Shown here: piece after piece, positions 42,350 to 51,794 of the stretch | Position numbering within the stretch: the stretch's first letter is position 1 | How the letters are laid out: each line of letters begins with the position of its first letter | Source: Deinococcus detaillensis | Lineage (GTDB): Bacteria > Deinococcota > Deinococci > Deinococcales > Deinococcaceae | Assembly: GCF_007280555.1 (NCBI RefSeq) | Contig: NZ_VKDB01000009.1 | Span: forward strand, 42,476-106,475 | DNA length: 64,000 nt | Direction: 5' to 3' | Made by a program: the position numbers and the translations under genes | The notes under the pieces: generated by a model | Told to the model about the DNA's origin: nothing | What the model saw: only the letters and a program-made list of their open reading frames with translations | Databases searched by the model: none

Positions 42350-42745
42350 ATGCCAATCTGGACCGGAATTTCACTCGGCGGCGCGCTCGGCGCACTGTCT
42401 CGGTATTACTTCAACCTCTTCATCCAGGGGCGGCTCGGTCAGAGTCACTGGGCGTCTTTCCCACTCGGCACGCTGGTCATCAACGTGATTGGCAGTTTCC
42501 TGCTCGGTCTGGTCATCGCCCTCAGCGCCAGGGATCTGGTCAGCCCAGAACTGCGGCTGGCATTCGGCACCGGCTTCGTGGGGGCCTTCACCACCTTCAG
42601 CACCTTCGAATGGGAGAGTGACCTGCTGCTCCGGAGTGGCGAGTCGGGCCGGGCCGCTCTGTACATTCTCGGCAATCTGCTGAGTGGCTACGTGGCGGTG
42701 CTGTTCGGTCGCTGGGTGGCGTCCCGAATCGGCGGCCTCGTATGA
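42350..42745 (+). CDS. crcB: CrcB/Fluc fluoride channel
   Basis: 131 residues, four transmembrane helices. Fluc motifs: GGALGALSRYYFN, FPLGTLVINVIGSFLLGLV (Asn pore residue) and GTGFVGAFTTFSTFEWES (Phe-box and Thr/Ser track). Exports fluoride as a dual-topology dimer in the inner membrane. Directly downstream of a fluoride riboswitch; GGGAG ribosome site. Overlaps the next gene by four bases. Confidence 0.97.
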   Translation: MPIWTGISLGGALGALSRYYFNLFIQGRLGQSHWASFPLGTLVINVIGSFLLGLVIALSARDLVSPELRLAFGTGFVGAFTTFSTFEWESDLLLRSGESGRAALYILGNLLSGYVAVLFGRWVASRIGGLV

Positions 42746-43080
42746 CTTGGACAGATGCTGCCCTCCTCAAGATTCACCTCGGCGCGACCGATCAGGTGCG
42801 CGGCGAATCGACCTTTGACTGGCTGATCCAGGCTGCCAGACAGGCTGGTCTGAAAGGCGCGACCGTCACCCAGGGCAGCATGGGTTTCGGACTGGACGGC
42901 GAACTCCGGCACGCCTCGCTCTTCCACTTCGCGCAAAACCTTCCGGTGGTGGTTGAGATAGTTGACGAGGAGGACAAGATCCAGCGCTTTCTGGAGGGTG
43001 TCCAGGCCGAGCTAACCGCCTCGGCTCTAATTACCGTGCAGCGCGTGCGGCTTCTTGCTCGCAGTGAGGTGGTCCCGTGA
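42742..43080 (+). CDS. DUF190 protein, first copy
   Basis: 112 residues: LLKIHLGATDQVRGESTFDWLIQAARQAGLKGATVTQGSMGFG, then ...PVVVEIVDEEDKIQRFLEGV, the DUF190 fold (small ferredoxin-like, PII-related). DUF190 genes often accompany crcB. Overlaps both crcB and the next gene, so it belongs to the fluoride-responsive operon. Molecular role unknown. Confidence 0.9.
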   Translation: MTWTDAALLKIHLGATDQVRGESTFDWLIQAARQAGLKGATVTQGSMGFGLDGELRHASLFHFAQNLPVVVEIVDEEDKIQRFLEGVQAELTASALITVQRVRLLARSEVVP

Positions 43081-43406
43081 ACGCAGTTCTGCGGCTGTAC
43101 GTGTTGGCTGGCGACCGGCTGGGAGGTCAACCGCTGGAGAGGGTAATTGTGGACACGGCCAAGTCTCTGCATCTGCCCTGGGCCTTTTCCCGACCTGGAA
43201 TCGCAGGGTATGGGCGGCATGGGCTGGAGGTTGACCTGATGCTGCTGGAGATCAGACCGGACCGCATGCCAATAACGGTTCAGGTGTTCGGCGCGGAAGA
43301 ACAACTGACGTCACTGCTTCTTCAGTTGCAGGAACGCCAGATGCCAGACCGGACGGTGGTGCTTGAACCGATCGAAATGTCCACCGTAGGCCACCGTACG
43401 GGTTGA
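43077..43406 (+). CDS. DUF190 protein, second copy
   Basis: 109 residues from GTG 43077, overlapping the first DUF190 gene. Same pattern in divergent form: RLYVLAGDRLGGQPLERVIVDTAKSLHLPWAFSRPGIAGYG and MPITVQVFGAEEQLTSLLLQLQE. Probably forms a hetero-oligomer with the upstream paralogue, by inference from pairing. Confidence 0.82.
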   Translation: MNAVLRLYVLAGDRLGGQPLERVIVDTAKSLHLPWAFSRPGIAGYGRHGLEVDLMLLEIRPDRMPITVQVFGAEEQLTSLLLQLQERQMPDRTVVLEPIEMSTVGHRTG

Positions 43407-43704
43407 CTTCAAGCGTCAGCAGGGAGGGCCAATTCGCACAGCCCGCCGCCCATGTTTGGTAGGTCTCCTGTCCCAGATTTTGACCATTCGACTGAATTTT
43501 ACGCTCGAGTGGTCAATTTGAAGGGCAATTCGGCGTTTGATGCAGCGAAATGGGGTTGAAAACCGACGAAATCACGGGATTCGGCAGCTTAAGCTGAGGC
43601 ACAAAGGCACACAAACGCCGGCTCCTGAGTGGTTATGCCTGGCCCACTGATCCGGCGCTGCAAAACGGTTGTGTTGCCTTAACTTGGTTCACGGCAGTCG
43701 GAGG
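43407..43704. other. intergenic region with 12-bp inverted repeat
   Basis: No gene seen. TTGACCATTCGA (43480-43491) and TCGAGTGGTCAA (43505-43516) form an inverted repeat with one mismatch and a 13-base loop, about 75 bp after the second DUF190 gene; possible terminator of the fluoride operon or an old element end. Confidence 0.4.
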
Positions 43705-43739
43705 GCGGGGGTAGCCTGAACCTCAGGCCACCCCCGCCG
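43705..43739. terminator. GC-rich hairpin at transposase 3' end
   Basis: GGCGGGGGTAGCCTGA pairs with TCAGGCCACCCCCGCC around ACC with one mismatch. The stem overlaps the stop codon of the IS6 transposase remnant, as at 41722-41748. Confidence 0.5.
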
Positions 43740-44270
43740 CAACGGTTGACCACGTCTGGAACGCTCGTTTCTGATCACTTCTCCTCACTGCGGCGGAGAC
43801 ACTGGTGCGGGAATGATGGTGGAGATTGGTGATCCAGGCGTGCAAACTCAGGAATTCTTGAGCGCGTTTCTGTCGTCTGAACCCCTGTTGACTTCGCTCT
43901 TGTCGCCGTGTCGATCGATGTTCCTGCTCGACGATATTGTTACAACGGGCCTTGGAGATCACTTCTTGGTGGTCGACGTCAGCCAGGCTTGGGATCTGCC
44001 GAATCGCAGCTCCGTAACTCTGGAGCTGATCGGTACGAATGACCTCTGGAACGTCATATTCACCCAAAAGCCTTGTCAGGAAGGTCTTCGCCGCCTTGGT
44101 ATTCCTGTGCCGCTGAAGGAGAATATCGAGTACGAAGCCATACTCATCCACGGCCCTCCAGAGCCAGTGTCGAACACCATCCACCGTCGTATAGACCTCA
44201 TCCCGGTGCGGCTGTACCTGCTTGAGCGCGTCGAAGCCGCAGAACGAACGGCAGACTTTGCCCAAATGCA
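43723..44270 (-). pseudogene. C-terminal part of IS6-family transposase
   Basis: Clear IS6 DDE catalytic domain: RDEVYTTVDGVRHWLWRAVDEYGFVLDILLQRHRNTKAAKTFL (first Asp), VPEVIRTDQLQSYGAAIRQ (second Asp), and ARCNNIVEQEHRSTRRQERSQQGF (Glu). Upstream the homology (FGQSLPFVLRLRRAQAG) continues only in another frame, so there is a frameshift near 44220, and the N-terminal ~80 residues are absent. Inactive remnant. Confidence 0.85.
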
Positions 44271-44346
44271 GGCTCGGCGGCAAAGGCACCAAACGGCGGG
44301 TGGCCAGATCATGCCGGAGCTTGCCGCGCCTGCGCCAAGTCAAGTC

Positions 44347-44739
44347 ATGCAAGAAACCGAAGCATTGACCATCAAGCTTCAGCATCTCACGCTGCCGGAG
44401 CTGATTAGGTGGGCTTGCGAACATCATACTGTCTGGGCAAAGGCGCAGAAACGCCTGGTAAAGCCGATCAGGGCAGACAGCCTGGCGAACGATCTAAACC
44501 GGGTGAGCGTTCATTACCTCTTTTCCAGCCAGCAGACGCCTGAGTATCAGGATCTGTACGCGCGTCTTATGCAACTCCCGGAGACCCGGGAAGCCCGGCA
44601 GCGACTCAAGGAGCGGGTCTATCAGGCCATCGCTCAGCTCTACCCGCATCTGGCACTGGAATGCGAACAACAGAATGGACGTTCCCTGACGCTGCAGGCT
44701 CCCAGCAACAGGAAAGCGGTCTCGAATCGATCTTCTTGA
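44347..44739 (+). CDS. hypothetical helical protein, possibly truncated
   Basis: 130 codons from ATG 44347 with no ribosome site; the true N-terminus may have been lost when the IS6 element came in. Composition is protein-like and helical: EALTIKLQHLTLPELIRWACEHHTVWAKAQKRLVKPIRADSL, LFSSQQTPEYQDLYARLMQLPETREARQRLKERVYQAIAQLYPHLALECEQQ. The frame is open further upstream to 43813, but that part is antisense to the transposase. No family recognised. Confidence 0.45.
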   Translation: MQETEALTIKLQHLTLPELIRWACEHHTVWAKAQKRLVKPIRADSLANDLNRVSVHYLFSSQQTPEYQDLYARLMQLPETREARQRLKERVYQAIAQLYPHLALECEQQNGRSLTLQAPSNRKAVSNRSS

Positions 44740-44992
44740 AATGAATGCTGGTGCCGCTGAAGGTGATGTGGAGGGATGACAGGGGCGGCGTCTGCGCCGA
44801 AATGTCCAAATGTCCGCTCGGCCACCCCACACACCACCGACGTCGCGCAGGCAGCCCCCGCAAGCAGCGCCGTCCCTAATCTGGCTGCGACCATAGCCCC
44901 CACCCAAGCACTCCAGGACAGGTGCCCCTCTGATCGAGAGGTTCTGTCCCTACACGCGTGACCCCGATTAGGAGGCCACCAAAATCCGGGGG
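44740..44992. other. short intergenic region
   Basis: A minus-strand frame here begins like a signal peptide (VAARLGTALLAGAACATSVVCG), and another frame continues with HITFSGTSIHFKKID, so a frameshifted small exported gene is possible, but I cannot support it further. Confidence 0.25.
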
Positions 44993-45190
44993 CTAGAGGT
45001 TGATGAACCGAACGGCCTGCTGATATGCGGCGTCCACGGCGTCAAGCGACAGGTGCTGGTAGACCTCCAGACTCTTCTTGCTGGCATGGCCGCTGAGGAG
45101 CTGGATCTGTGCATCCGAGAGCTTCTGACCGGTCAGAAACGTCAGCATCTGGTAGCGGAACAGGTGAGATTTTGACTGCGCCACCAGTAC
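44993..45190 (-). pseudogene. C-terminal fragment of tyrosine recombinase
   Basis: The last ~63 residues of a phage-type integrase: KSHLFRYQMLTFLTGQKLSDAQIQLLSGHASKKSLEVYQHLSLDAVDAAYQQAV. The HxxR pair (HLFR), the LSGH histidine and the nucleophile Tyr (EVYQHLS) are visible. The N-terminal and first catalytic Arg regions are missing; homology stops near 45180 next to the promoter region of the SARP gene. Relic of an integrated element. Confidence 0.75.
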
Positions 45191-45273
45191 CAACTGCTGT
45201 CAGACGGTTACACTGGAAGGGCAACCGGAAGACAGCTAGAATTACGAGAAAAGACGTGAGGGTCTTTACAACC

Positions 45274-48200
45274 ATGTCAGACGCTAAGGTCTATCTCTTG
45301 GGCAATGCTCGCTTGGAGAGTGAATATACTTCATGGTCCTTCCACCTAGACCAGCGTCTCCAACTCATGGCCTATCTGGCCCTTCAACAAGTTTGGGTAC
45401 CGCGCGCACAACTCCAGACGCTTCTCTGGCCAGATTGTCCTGCGCCACTGATTCAGAACAGGTTCCGGCAGTTGCTCAGCCGCATTCGTAAGTTGACCCA
45501 GTTGCCTCCTCTTGAGATAGAGCGCATCCGCTTGCGCTGGCACATTCGCACCGACATGTCGGAATTCGAGGAGGCAGTCCATCAAGGGCGCTGGCAGGAG
45601 GCGCTCGACCACTACGGCGGACCGTTCCTGGAAGGCATGGACGCAGACGGTGAATACAGTTCCTGGCTGGAACGGGAACGTGCGCGGCTGGCGGGACTCT
45701 GTCGGGTTGCCGTTATCAAGCGTGCGGAACAGTTCGGGCAGCAGGGTGCCCACCTGGCGGCAGCCGACCTGCTCAGCCCGCTACTAGACGGCGATGAGTT
45801 GGACGAGGAGGCGTTGAGTCTGCAGGTGGACGCCTTCCTCCAAGCGGGTGGTCATCAACGTGCGCTGCAAGCATGCCGGAGCTTCGTTGAGCGGCTGGAC
45901 TACGAATATCATCTTGCCCCGTCGGCCGAGTTGGCCGCTTTACAGCAGCGGATCCAGAGTGGCCCTCAGAACACGTCTGAACAGCTCTGGATGCGGGCCT
46001 CCACCCCTGCAGCGACCACTTTTCGCTTCCCAGATCTTCCCATGCGTCCTGGCCCTTGCATCGGGCGGGATATGGAGATCGCAGAGATCACCGTGTACCT
46101 GTCCCGGCCAGAGTGCCGGATGTTGACCTTGACGGGACCCGGCGGAATCGGCAAGACCAGATTGGCACTGGAAGCCGCCCACCTGGCCGCCGAGGAGGCT
46201 TCGGAGTGCGTCTGCTTCGTGAGACTGGAAGCACTCACGACCAGCGCTCAGATTGTACCGGCAGTGGCCGAGGCTCTGCGTCTTCCACTGGCCGGTCCAG
46301 CAGACGCGGCCGAGCAGGTCACACGCGTCTTTGCTGACAACCAGACGCTGCTGGTGTTAGACAATTTTGAACACCTTCTTGACGGTGCCGGAGTGGTCCT
46401 GACTCTGTTACAGGCATGCCCGCGCCTGCGCCTCCTCATCACCTCCCGCGAGTCGCTTGACCTGGAACCCGAATGGCTGGTTCCGATCAATGGCCTGGAC
46501 TGCCCGGACGCCGGGACCACCGACCACACCACAGGCCAGTACTACGACGCCGTTCTGATGTTTCTTGACCGTGCCCGGCGGACCTGGCCGGCCTTTGCCC
46601 CCGGCCCCGCCGAGTTTCCGCATCTGGCAACCATCTGTCAGCTGGTGGGCGGCTCGCCGCTCGGCCTGGAACTTGCAGCCGCGTGGGTCCGGTTCCTTCC
46701 GCTGCATGAGATCGTGGTGGAACTTCAGCAGAACCTGGATTTCCTGGATTCGGCCCGGCGCGGCGTGAACGAACGTCACCGCAGCCTGCGCGGCGTCTTC
46801 ACCCACTCATGGCGGCTCCTGAGCCCGGCACAGCAACAGGTGCTGTGCCATCTCTCGGTCTTCCGGGCTGGCTTCCGACTTCCGGGGGCACGCCAGGTGG
46901 CGACTGCCTCTGCGAAAGTCTTGGCAGATCTGGTGAGCAAGTCCCTGGTCCAGTTGGGACCAGACGGCCGCTATCAAGTGCATACCCTAATTCGGCAGTA
47001 TCTGGCCGAACACCTTCAGGCCTCTCCGGAAGATTGGCGCAGAGTCCATAACCTTCACAGCGATCACTACTTCAGCCTGCTGTTCAAAGAAGGAAAGACT
47101 GTCGAGGAACGTGGCGAGCCGTACACCCTTGGCGCACTTGATGAGGAGCTGGAAAACCTACGGGCCGCGTGGAGCTGGGCCCTCACGGCCGGCTCCCCGG
47201 GCGAACTCCGGCCGTCGCTGACTCGCTGGGCTCAGTTCTGTGAGTGGCAGGCCGGCTTTCAGGAGGGAGTCCGGTCATTCACCGAGGCGGTCCACCTCCT
47301 CACGCGGCGTGGCCACGACGTTCAAGAGGTGCTAGGTGACGCCCTGATGCAGCAGGCCTGGTTCACCCTGCACCAGGGGCAGACGGTTGCCGCCCAGGCC
47401 CTGGCCCTTCAGGGCCTGGCCTTTACTGCTCCTGGAGATCAGACGCCCATGAGCGCACACCGTGTGCTGGGCATTGTGGACCACGCCATCGGTCAGTACG
47501 AAGAGTCGGCCACACACTACAGGCGGGCAGCTGAGCTGGCGAGCGCGCCTGCACTGGCGTCTCAGCGCGCCGCGTTCCTCACCAACCTGTCAGGTGAAGT
47601 GGCGGCGCTCGGCCGGTATGACGAGGCCAGGAAATACGTTGTGGAGGCGCAAAAGCTCTACCGCACCTTGGACATGAAGGCTGGACTGGCGTCCACTCTC
47701 GCCATGCAGGGTCACCTGGCAACCCTGGCTGGGCAGCTGGATCAGGCGCAGGCTGTCCTGGAAGAGGGTCTGACGCTGGCCCGCAAGTATGACGGCTACG
47801 TCCGCGTGCTTCACGTCCTGCATTGCTTGGCCGAGGTGGCGTTCTGCCGCAGCGACTATGCGCAGGCCCGCCGGCTCTGTGAAGAACAACTGGCCTTGGT
47901 GCAGTCCCAGGACAATGAGGTGTTCAGCGTGGCCGCCCTGCTGCTGCTCTCCAGGATCAGTGGGGCGCTGAGGGCCGACCTGAAGGCCCGGGCCTTCTTT
48001 GACCGTGGCCTCCGGCTGGCGCTGTCCAGCGGCAAATGGCCGAGGGTGTTGGAGGGGCTGGTCTACCTTGCGGAGTGGCGCGTCAACCAAGGCCAGCCGC
48101 TGGAAGCTGTGTTGTACTGCCGCGCCGCCCTCGACCATCCGGCCACCGAGGACCGCTTCAGACGCCTCGCTGCGCACCTGCTGGCCAGCATAGAGGACTA

Positions 48201-48306
48201 TGAAGTAGCGCAAACCCCATCTGAAACTCGCGTCACCACTCAGGTGTTGACGTTGGAATCGCTGATTGCTCAGGCGCTGTTCCACCTGGGCCAGACTACC
48301 TCCTGA
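45274..48306 (+). CDS. SARP/BTAD-STAND-TPR transcriptional regulator
   Basis: 1,010 residues from ATG 45274; the frame is open further upstream but that part is antisense to the integrase tail. Order: winged-helix DNA-binding domain (about 5-90; RLQLMAYLALQQVWVPRAQLQTLLWPD), bacterial transcriptional activator domain (about 95-230; DMSEFEEAVHQGRWQEALDHYGGPFLEGM, LDYEYHLAPSAELAAL), NB-ARC-like STAND NTPase (P-loop TGPGGIGKTRLALEAA near 287, Walker B LLVLDNFEHLL near 360, sensor LLITSRESL), then TPR-like helices from about 640 to the end. No C-terminal LuxR HTH. AfsR-like architecture. Probably controls the downstream monooxygenase-like and hydrolase genes; inference from position. Confidence 0.85.
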   Translation: MSDAKVYLLGNARLESEYTSWSFHLDQRLQLMAYLALQQVWVPRAQLQTLLWPDCPAPLIQNRFRQLLSRIRKLTQLPPLEIERIRLRWHIRTDMSEFEEAVHQGRWQEALDHYGGPFLEGMDADGEYSSWLERERARLAGLCRVAVIKRAEQFGQQGAHLAAADLLSPLLDGDELDEEALSLQVDAFLQAGGHQRALQACRSFVERLDYEYHLAPSAELAALQQRIQSGPQNTSEQLWMRASTPAATTFRFPDLPMRPGPCIGRDMEIAEITVYLSRPECRMLTLTGPGGIGKTRLALEAAHLAAEEASECVCFVRLEALTTSAQIVPAVAEALRLPLAGPADAAEQVTRVFADNQTLLVLDNFEHLLDGAGVVLTLLQACPRLRLLITSRESLDLEPEWLVPINGLDCPDAGTTDHTTGQYYDAVLMFLDRARRTWPAFAPGPAEFPHLATICQLVGGSPLGLELAAAWVRFLPLHEIVVELQQNLDFLDSARRGVNERHRSLRGVFTHSWRLLSPAQQQVLCHLSVFRAGFRLPGARQVATASAKVLADLVSKSLVQLGPDGRYQVHTLIRQYLAEHLQASPEDWRRVHNLHSDHYFSLLFKEGKTVEERGEPYTLGALDEELENLRAAWSWALTAGSPGELRPSLTRWAQFCEWQAGFQEGVRSFTEAVHLLTRRGHDVQEVLGDALMQQAWFTLHQGQTVAAQALALQGLAFTAPGDQTPMSAHRVLGIVDHAIGQYEESATHYRRAAELASAPALASQRAAFLTNLSGEVAALGRYDEARKYVVEAQKLYRTLDMKAGLASTLAMQGHLATLAGQLDQAQAVLEEGLTLARKYDGYVRVLHVLHCLAEVAFCRSDYAQARRLCEEQLALVQSQDNEVFSVAALLLLSRISGALRADLKARAFFDRGLRLALSSGKWPRVLEGLVYLAEWRVNQGQPLEAVLYCRAALDHPATEDRFRRLAAHLLASIEDYEVAQTPSETRVTTQVLTLESLIAQALFHLGQTTS

Positions 48307-48513
48307 ACCGAAGATCGTCCGCCCTGCATTCGCGCGCCTGGCCTTCCGTTACGCAGCCGTCCGGTGGCGGCCGTACTGCGTAACGCTGCCATAACGGGTC
48401 CTTTCTATGCTGATGGTGAGTCAGATGAGTGCCTACCGAAGTTCCCCTGAACGTGCGTTTGGCAAGTGGGAAGACCGGCGAACGATGCTCGCTGACCATG
48501 AAGGTGGTGAGGA

Positions 48514-48834
48514 ATGCACGCCAAGGTGATTGAGGCGCAGATCCGTCCGGGAAAGATGGAGGGGGCCATCGAAATATTCAAAGACATGTTTGGCACCATC
48601 CCGACGCAGGAACGTAGCCTGGTCAGCGCCCAGCTGCTGACCAATTCAGGCACCGGCCGGATCCTGATGCTGCTGGTCTGGGAACACGGCAGCGACCTGA
48701 CCGCGATGGAAGCGCGCGGCTATTTCCAGACGCAGATTGCCCGGTTCCAGCCGGTCCTTGCGGCACCGGCACACGTCGAACGCTACGAGGTGAGCGTACC
48801 GCAGCCCAGGAGAGGTGCTGAAGATCCCGGATGA
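48514..48834 (+). CDS. small dimeric alpha-beta barrel (ABM-like) protein
   Basis: 106 residues: MHAKVIEAQIRPGKMEGAIEIFKDMFGTIPTQE...SAQLLTNSGTGRILMLLVWEHGSDLTAME, ending ...HVERYEVS. The pattern of strand, helix, strand, helix with a C-terminal YEV strand fits the antibiotic-biosynthesis-monooxygenase / stress-responsive barrel superfamily. No catalytic assignment is possible. Starts with GGTGGTGAGGA upstream. Confidence 0.6.
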   Translation: MHAKVIEAQIRPGKMEGAIEIFKDMFGTIPTQERSLVSAQLLTNSGTGRILMLLVWEHGSDLTAMEARGYFQTQIARFQPVLAAPAHVERYEVSVPQPRRGAEDPG

Positions 48835-49017
48835 ACGGCGGGGAGTTGAGCAGGCCTCAAGGAGGGGACTGCGGCAGGCATGGATGGTGGCGGTTCACCT
48901 CGCACCCAGCCAGCCCCTGAAGGCAGGACACATCATCCAGGGTCAGTGGCTGCCCGCCCGGCTACCCCAGTCACCCACGCATTCCACGGCACCCTACTCA
49001 TGAAACCAGGAGGTTCC

Positions 49018-50577
49018 ATGTTCAGTTCCCGCACGTTCCGCTGGAGACAGTCCCTGATCACCCTGGCCCTGGTCACCGCAGGCGCCCCGCTGGCGCGCGC
49101 TGCGGAAATCACGCCCGCCCGGCTCAGCGCCGCCCTCGCGCAACTGGACACGCTGACCCCGAGCGTGCTACAGAAATCTGGCGTACCGGGAGTGGCCATC
49201 GTGGTCGTTTACAACGATCAGGTGGTGTACATGAAGGGCTTTGGCGTCCGCGAGGCTGGGCGGCCGGATGCCGTTGACCCCGACACGGTCTTCCAGCTCG
49301 CCTCAATGTCAAAACCCATCGCCTCGACCATAGTGTCGTCCCTCGTCAGCGACGGGACGGTGGGCTGGAACGATCCGGCTGCCAGTCACATGCCGCAACT
49401 CCAGATGTTTGATCCCTGGGTCACGCGTCAGGTGACCATTGCGGACCTGTTCTCCCACCGCAGCGGACTGCCCGGCGGGGCGGGCGACGACCTGGAGAGC
49501 GTCGGGTTTGGCCGCACCGAGATCCTGCGCCGCCTGCGTTTTCTGGAACCCGCCAGCAGCCTGCGCTCAGCGTACGCCTATTCGAATTTTGGTCTTACTG
49601 CGGGCGCTCAGGCCGCCGCACAGGCGGCGGGGAAGGCCTGGGAGGACCTCGCCGCCCAGCGGCTATATCAGCCGCTGGGCATGCGCAACACCAGTTCCCG
49701 CTACGCCGACTACGCCGCCGCATCCAACCGCGCGGTCCTGCATGTCTGGGAACAAGGCCGCTGGGCACCCACCTTCAAGCGTCAGCCAGACGCCCAATCT
49801 CCCGCTGGCGGCGTGAGTTCCACCGCGCGGGACCTCGCGCAGTGGATGCGCCTCGAACTGGGGAACGGAATGGTGGACGGGCGGCGCCTGATCGCGGCGG
49901 ACGCGCTCGCCCAGACGCACCAGCCGATGATCGCCCGCGGCCCGAACCCCGTCACGGGAGACACCTCCTTTTACGGCCTGGGATGGAACGTGGACATCGA
50001 CGCGCGAGGACGTGTGCACTGGACGCACGCAGGAGCCTTCTCGCAAGGCGCGCAGACTGTCGTGAACCTGCTCCCGGCGGAACATCTGGGCATTACCGTC
50101 CTGACGAACGCGTTCCCCAGCGGCGTGCCGGACGGCCTGGTTAACAGCTTCTATGACGTCGCGCTGAACGGTAGCCTCACACAGGACTGGGTGGCCCTCT
50201 GGACCAAAGCCTACGACGGGCTGACGGCGAGTTTCGCCTCGGTGGGTGCTGCGTACGTCACCGGGCCTACCGCGCCGCTCCCCGCTCTGCCGCTCGGCGC
50301 GTACGCTGGCACCTACACCAACGATTACTTCGGTCTCTTGGAGATCACGCAGGAAAATGACCACCTGATCTTGCAGCTCGGCCCACAGCACAAGTCATTT
50401 CACCTGACGCACTTCGATCAAAACATCTTCACTTACCTTCCGGAACCTGAGCCGCCCGCCGCGCTCGGAGGCGTGACCTTCACCGTCGGTCCGGACCGCT
50501 TGGCGCAGTCGGTGGTCCTCGAGAATTACAACGGCGATGGTCAGGGCACGTTCACCCGCGTTCAGCCGCCCAAATAA
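49018..50577 (+). CDS. secreted serine beta-lactamase-fold hydrolase 1
   Basis: 519 residues from ATG 49018, chosen for AGGAGG four bases upstream. Signal peptide to about LARAAEI. Class C beta-lactamase / PF00144 motifs: SxxK in QLASMSKPIAS, Y-x-N in YAYSNFG, and HxG in WTHAGAFSQ. The C-terminal ~110 residues (LPLGAYAGTYTNDYFGLLEITQENDHLILQLG) are a DUF3471-type beta domain. Likely a periplasmic esterase, D-aminopeptidase or penicillin-binding-protein-like hydrolase; true beta-lactamase activity cannot be told from sequence. First of three tandem paralogues. Confidence 0.9.
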   Translation: MFSSRTFRWRQSLITLALVTAGAPLARAAEITPARLSAALAQLDTLTPSVLQKSGVPGVAIVVVYNDQVVYMKGFGVREAGRPDAVDPDTVFQLASMSKPIASTIVSSLVSDGTVGWNDPAASHMPQLQMFDPWVTRQVTIADLFSHRSGLPGGAGDDLESVGFGRTEILRRLRFLEPASSLRSAYAYSNFGLTAGAQAAAQAAGKAWEDLAAQRLYQPLGMRNTSSRYADYAAASNRAVLHVWEQGRWAPTFKRQPDAQSPAGGVSSTARDLAQWMRLELGNGMVDGRRLIAADALAQTHQPMIARGPNPVTGDTSFYGLGWNVDIDARGRVHWTHAGAFSQGAQTVVNLLPAEHLGITVLTNAFPSGVPDGLVNSFYDVALNGSLTQDWVALWTKAYDGLTASFASVGAAYVTGPTAPLPALPLGAYAGTYTNDYFGLLEITQENDHLILQLGPQHKSFHLTHFDQNIFTYLPEPEPPAALGGVTFTVGPDRLAQSVVLENYNGDGQGTFTRVQPPK

Positions 50578-50678
50578 CAAAGGGACCCTTTTCGGGGACG
50601 AAGAAGCCGGTGGCGGGGAGCTGCCACGGAAGAATCTGGACCGCCATCGAAACCCAAGCGAATTCTGGTGGAGCTGAT

Positions 50679-51794
50679 ATGAATGTGATTCAACCCGCCT
50701 GGTGTCCCCCGGTCCTCCTCGCCCTGAGTCTGGCGTCCTTCACCGCTGCCGCCCCGTTGCCTGCCGCCACCGTGGCGCAGATAGACTCCATCGTTCGGGA
50801 CACCATGCGGGAGCGGAACCTGCCGAGCGTGGCCGTGGGGGTATGGATTCCCGGTCAGGGGGAGTACAGGGCGGCCTTCGGAACCGCCAACCTGCAAACG
50901 GGCCGCATGCGGCAGGTGAGCGACGCTTTTCGCATCGCAAGCATCAGCAAGACCTTCACGGCGACGGCCATCCTGCAGCTCGCGGAACAAGGGCAGCTCA
51001 GCACCAGTGACCTGCTTTCAAAATGGTTTCCGGACTTCCCGAACGCGGGCCGCATCACGGTAAAAGACCTCCTAATGATGCGCAGCGGCGTCGCGGAGTA
51101 TGCGGACGCGGACCTGCTGGCCGCGTACTACCGCCGTCCGCTGGCGCCCTTCACAGCGCAGGACGCGGTGCGCCTCGCGGCCGCCAGAGCGGCGTCGTTC
51201 ACCGCGCCGGCTGAACAGACCGTGTATACCAACACGAACTACGTGCTGCTGGAAAGAATCGTGGAGCGTGTCAGCGGGCAGGACATGGACGCGTACCTGC
51301 AGGCACATGTGATGATGCCCCTGGGGTTGCGCGGCACCTTCTACGCCACAGGTCCAGTGCTGCCCAGCCTGTTGCACGGGTACAGCCTGGACGCGGACAC
51401 GGGAACCTTCCGGGACATGACGTGGCTGAACCCACAGCTGGCGGGCGGGGCGGGCGCGGTGGTCTCCACGCTGGACGACCTGCACATCTACGTGCGTGCG
51501 CTCTGCCAGGGCACGCTGCTGCGGCCCGCCACGCAGACGGAGCGCCTCGCAGGGCAGCCTGGGGCGGGCAGCCCATCCTTCATCCGGTACGGCGAGGGAG
51601 TGCTCCTCTTCGGACCGTTCTGCGGGCACAACGGCACCATCTTCGGGTTCAGCAGCGAGGCCTTTTACCTTCCCTCGAAGGACGCGGTCATCGTCATCAA
51701 TGTCAACCGCATCGACCTCAACGACCAGAGCCAGTCCAGCGAGCTGTTCCTGCGACTCACGAAGGCTCTCTTCCCGCAGGACGTGCCTTGGTGA
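50679..51794 (+). CDS. secreted serine beta-lactamase-fold hydrolase 2
   Basis: 371 residues from ATG 50679. Signal peptide (MNVIQPAWCPPVLLALSLASFTAAAPLPA). Motifs: SxxK in IASISKTFTA, Y-x-N in QTVYTNTNYVLLERI, HxG in FCGHNGTIFG. Unlike its two neighbours it lacks the C-terminal DUF3471 domain, resembling D-alanyl-D-alanine carboxypeptidase-type members. Divergent enough from the others that the cluster is not a recent duplication. Confidence 0.9.
   Translation: MNVIQPAWCPPVLLALSLASFTAAAPLPAATVAQIDSIVRDTMRERNLPSVAVGVWIPGQGEYRAAFGTANLQTGRMRQVSDAFRIASISKTFTATAILQLAEQGQLSTSDLLSKWFPDFPNAGRITVKDLLMMRSGVAEYADADLLAAYYRRPLAPFTAQDAVRLAAARAASFTAPAEQTVYTNTNYVLLERIVERVSGQDMDAYLQAHVMMPLGLRGTFYATGPVLPSLLHGYSLDADTGTFRDMTWLNPQLAGGAGAVVSTLDDLHIYVRALCQGTLLRPATQTERLAGQPGAGSPSFIRYGEGVLLFGPFCGHNGTIFGFSSEAFYLPSKDAVIVINVNRIDLNDQSQSSELFLRLTKALFPQDVPW

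Noticed and set aside
43813..44346. Upstream extension of the 44347-44739 frame
   Set aside because: This part is antisense to the IS6 transposase domain, whose catalytic residues identify the minus strand as coding.
45109..45273. Longer SARP regulator start
   Set aside because: The upstream part is antisense to the integrase fragment and has no domain character; the ATG at 45274 begins the DNA-binding domain.
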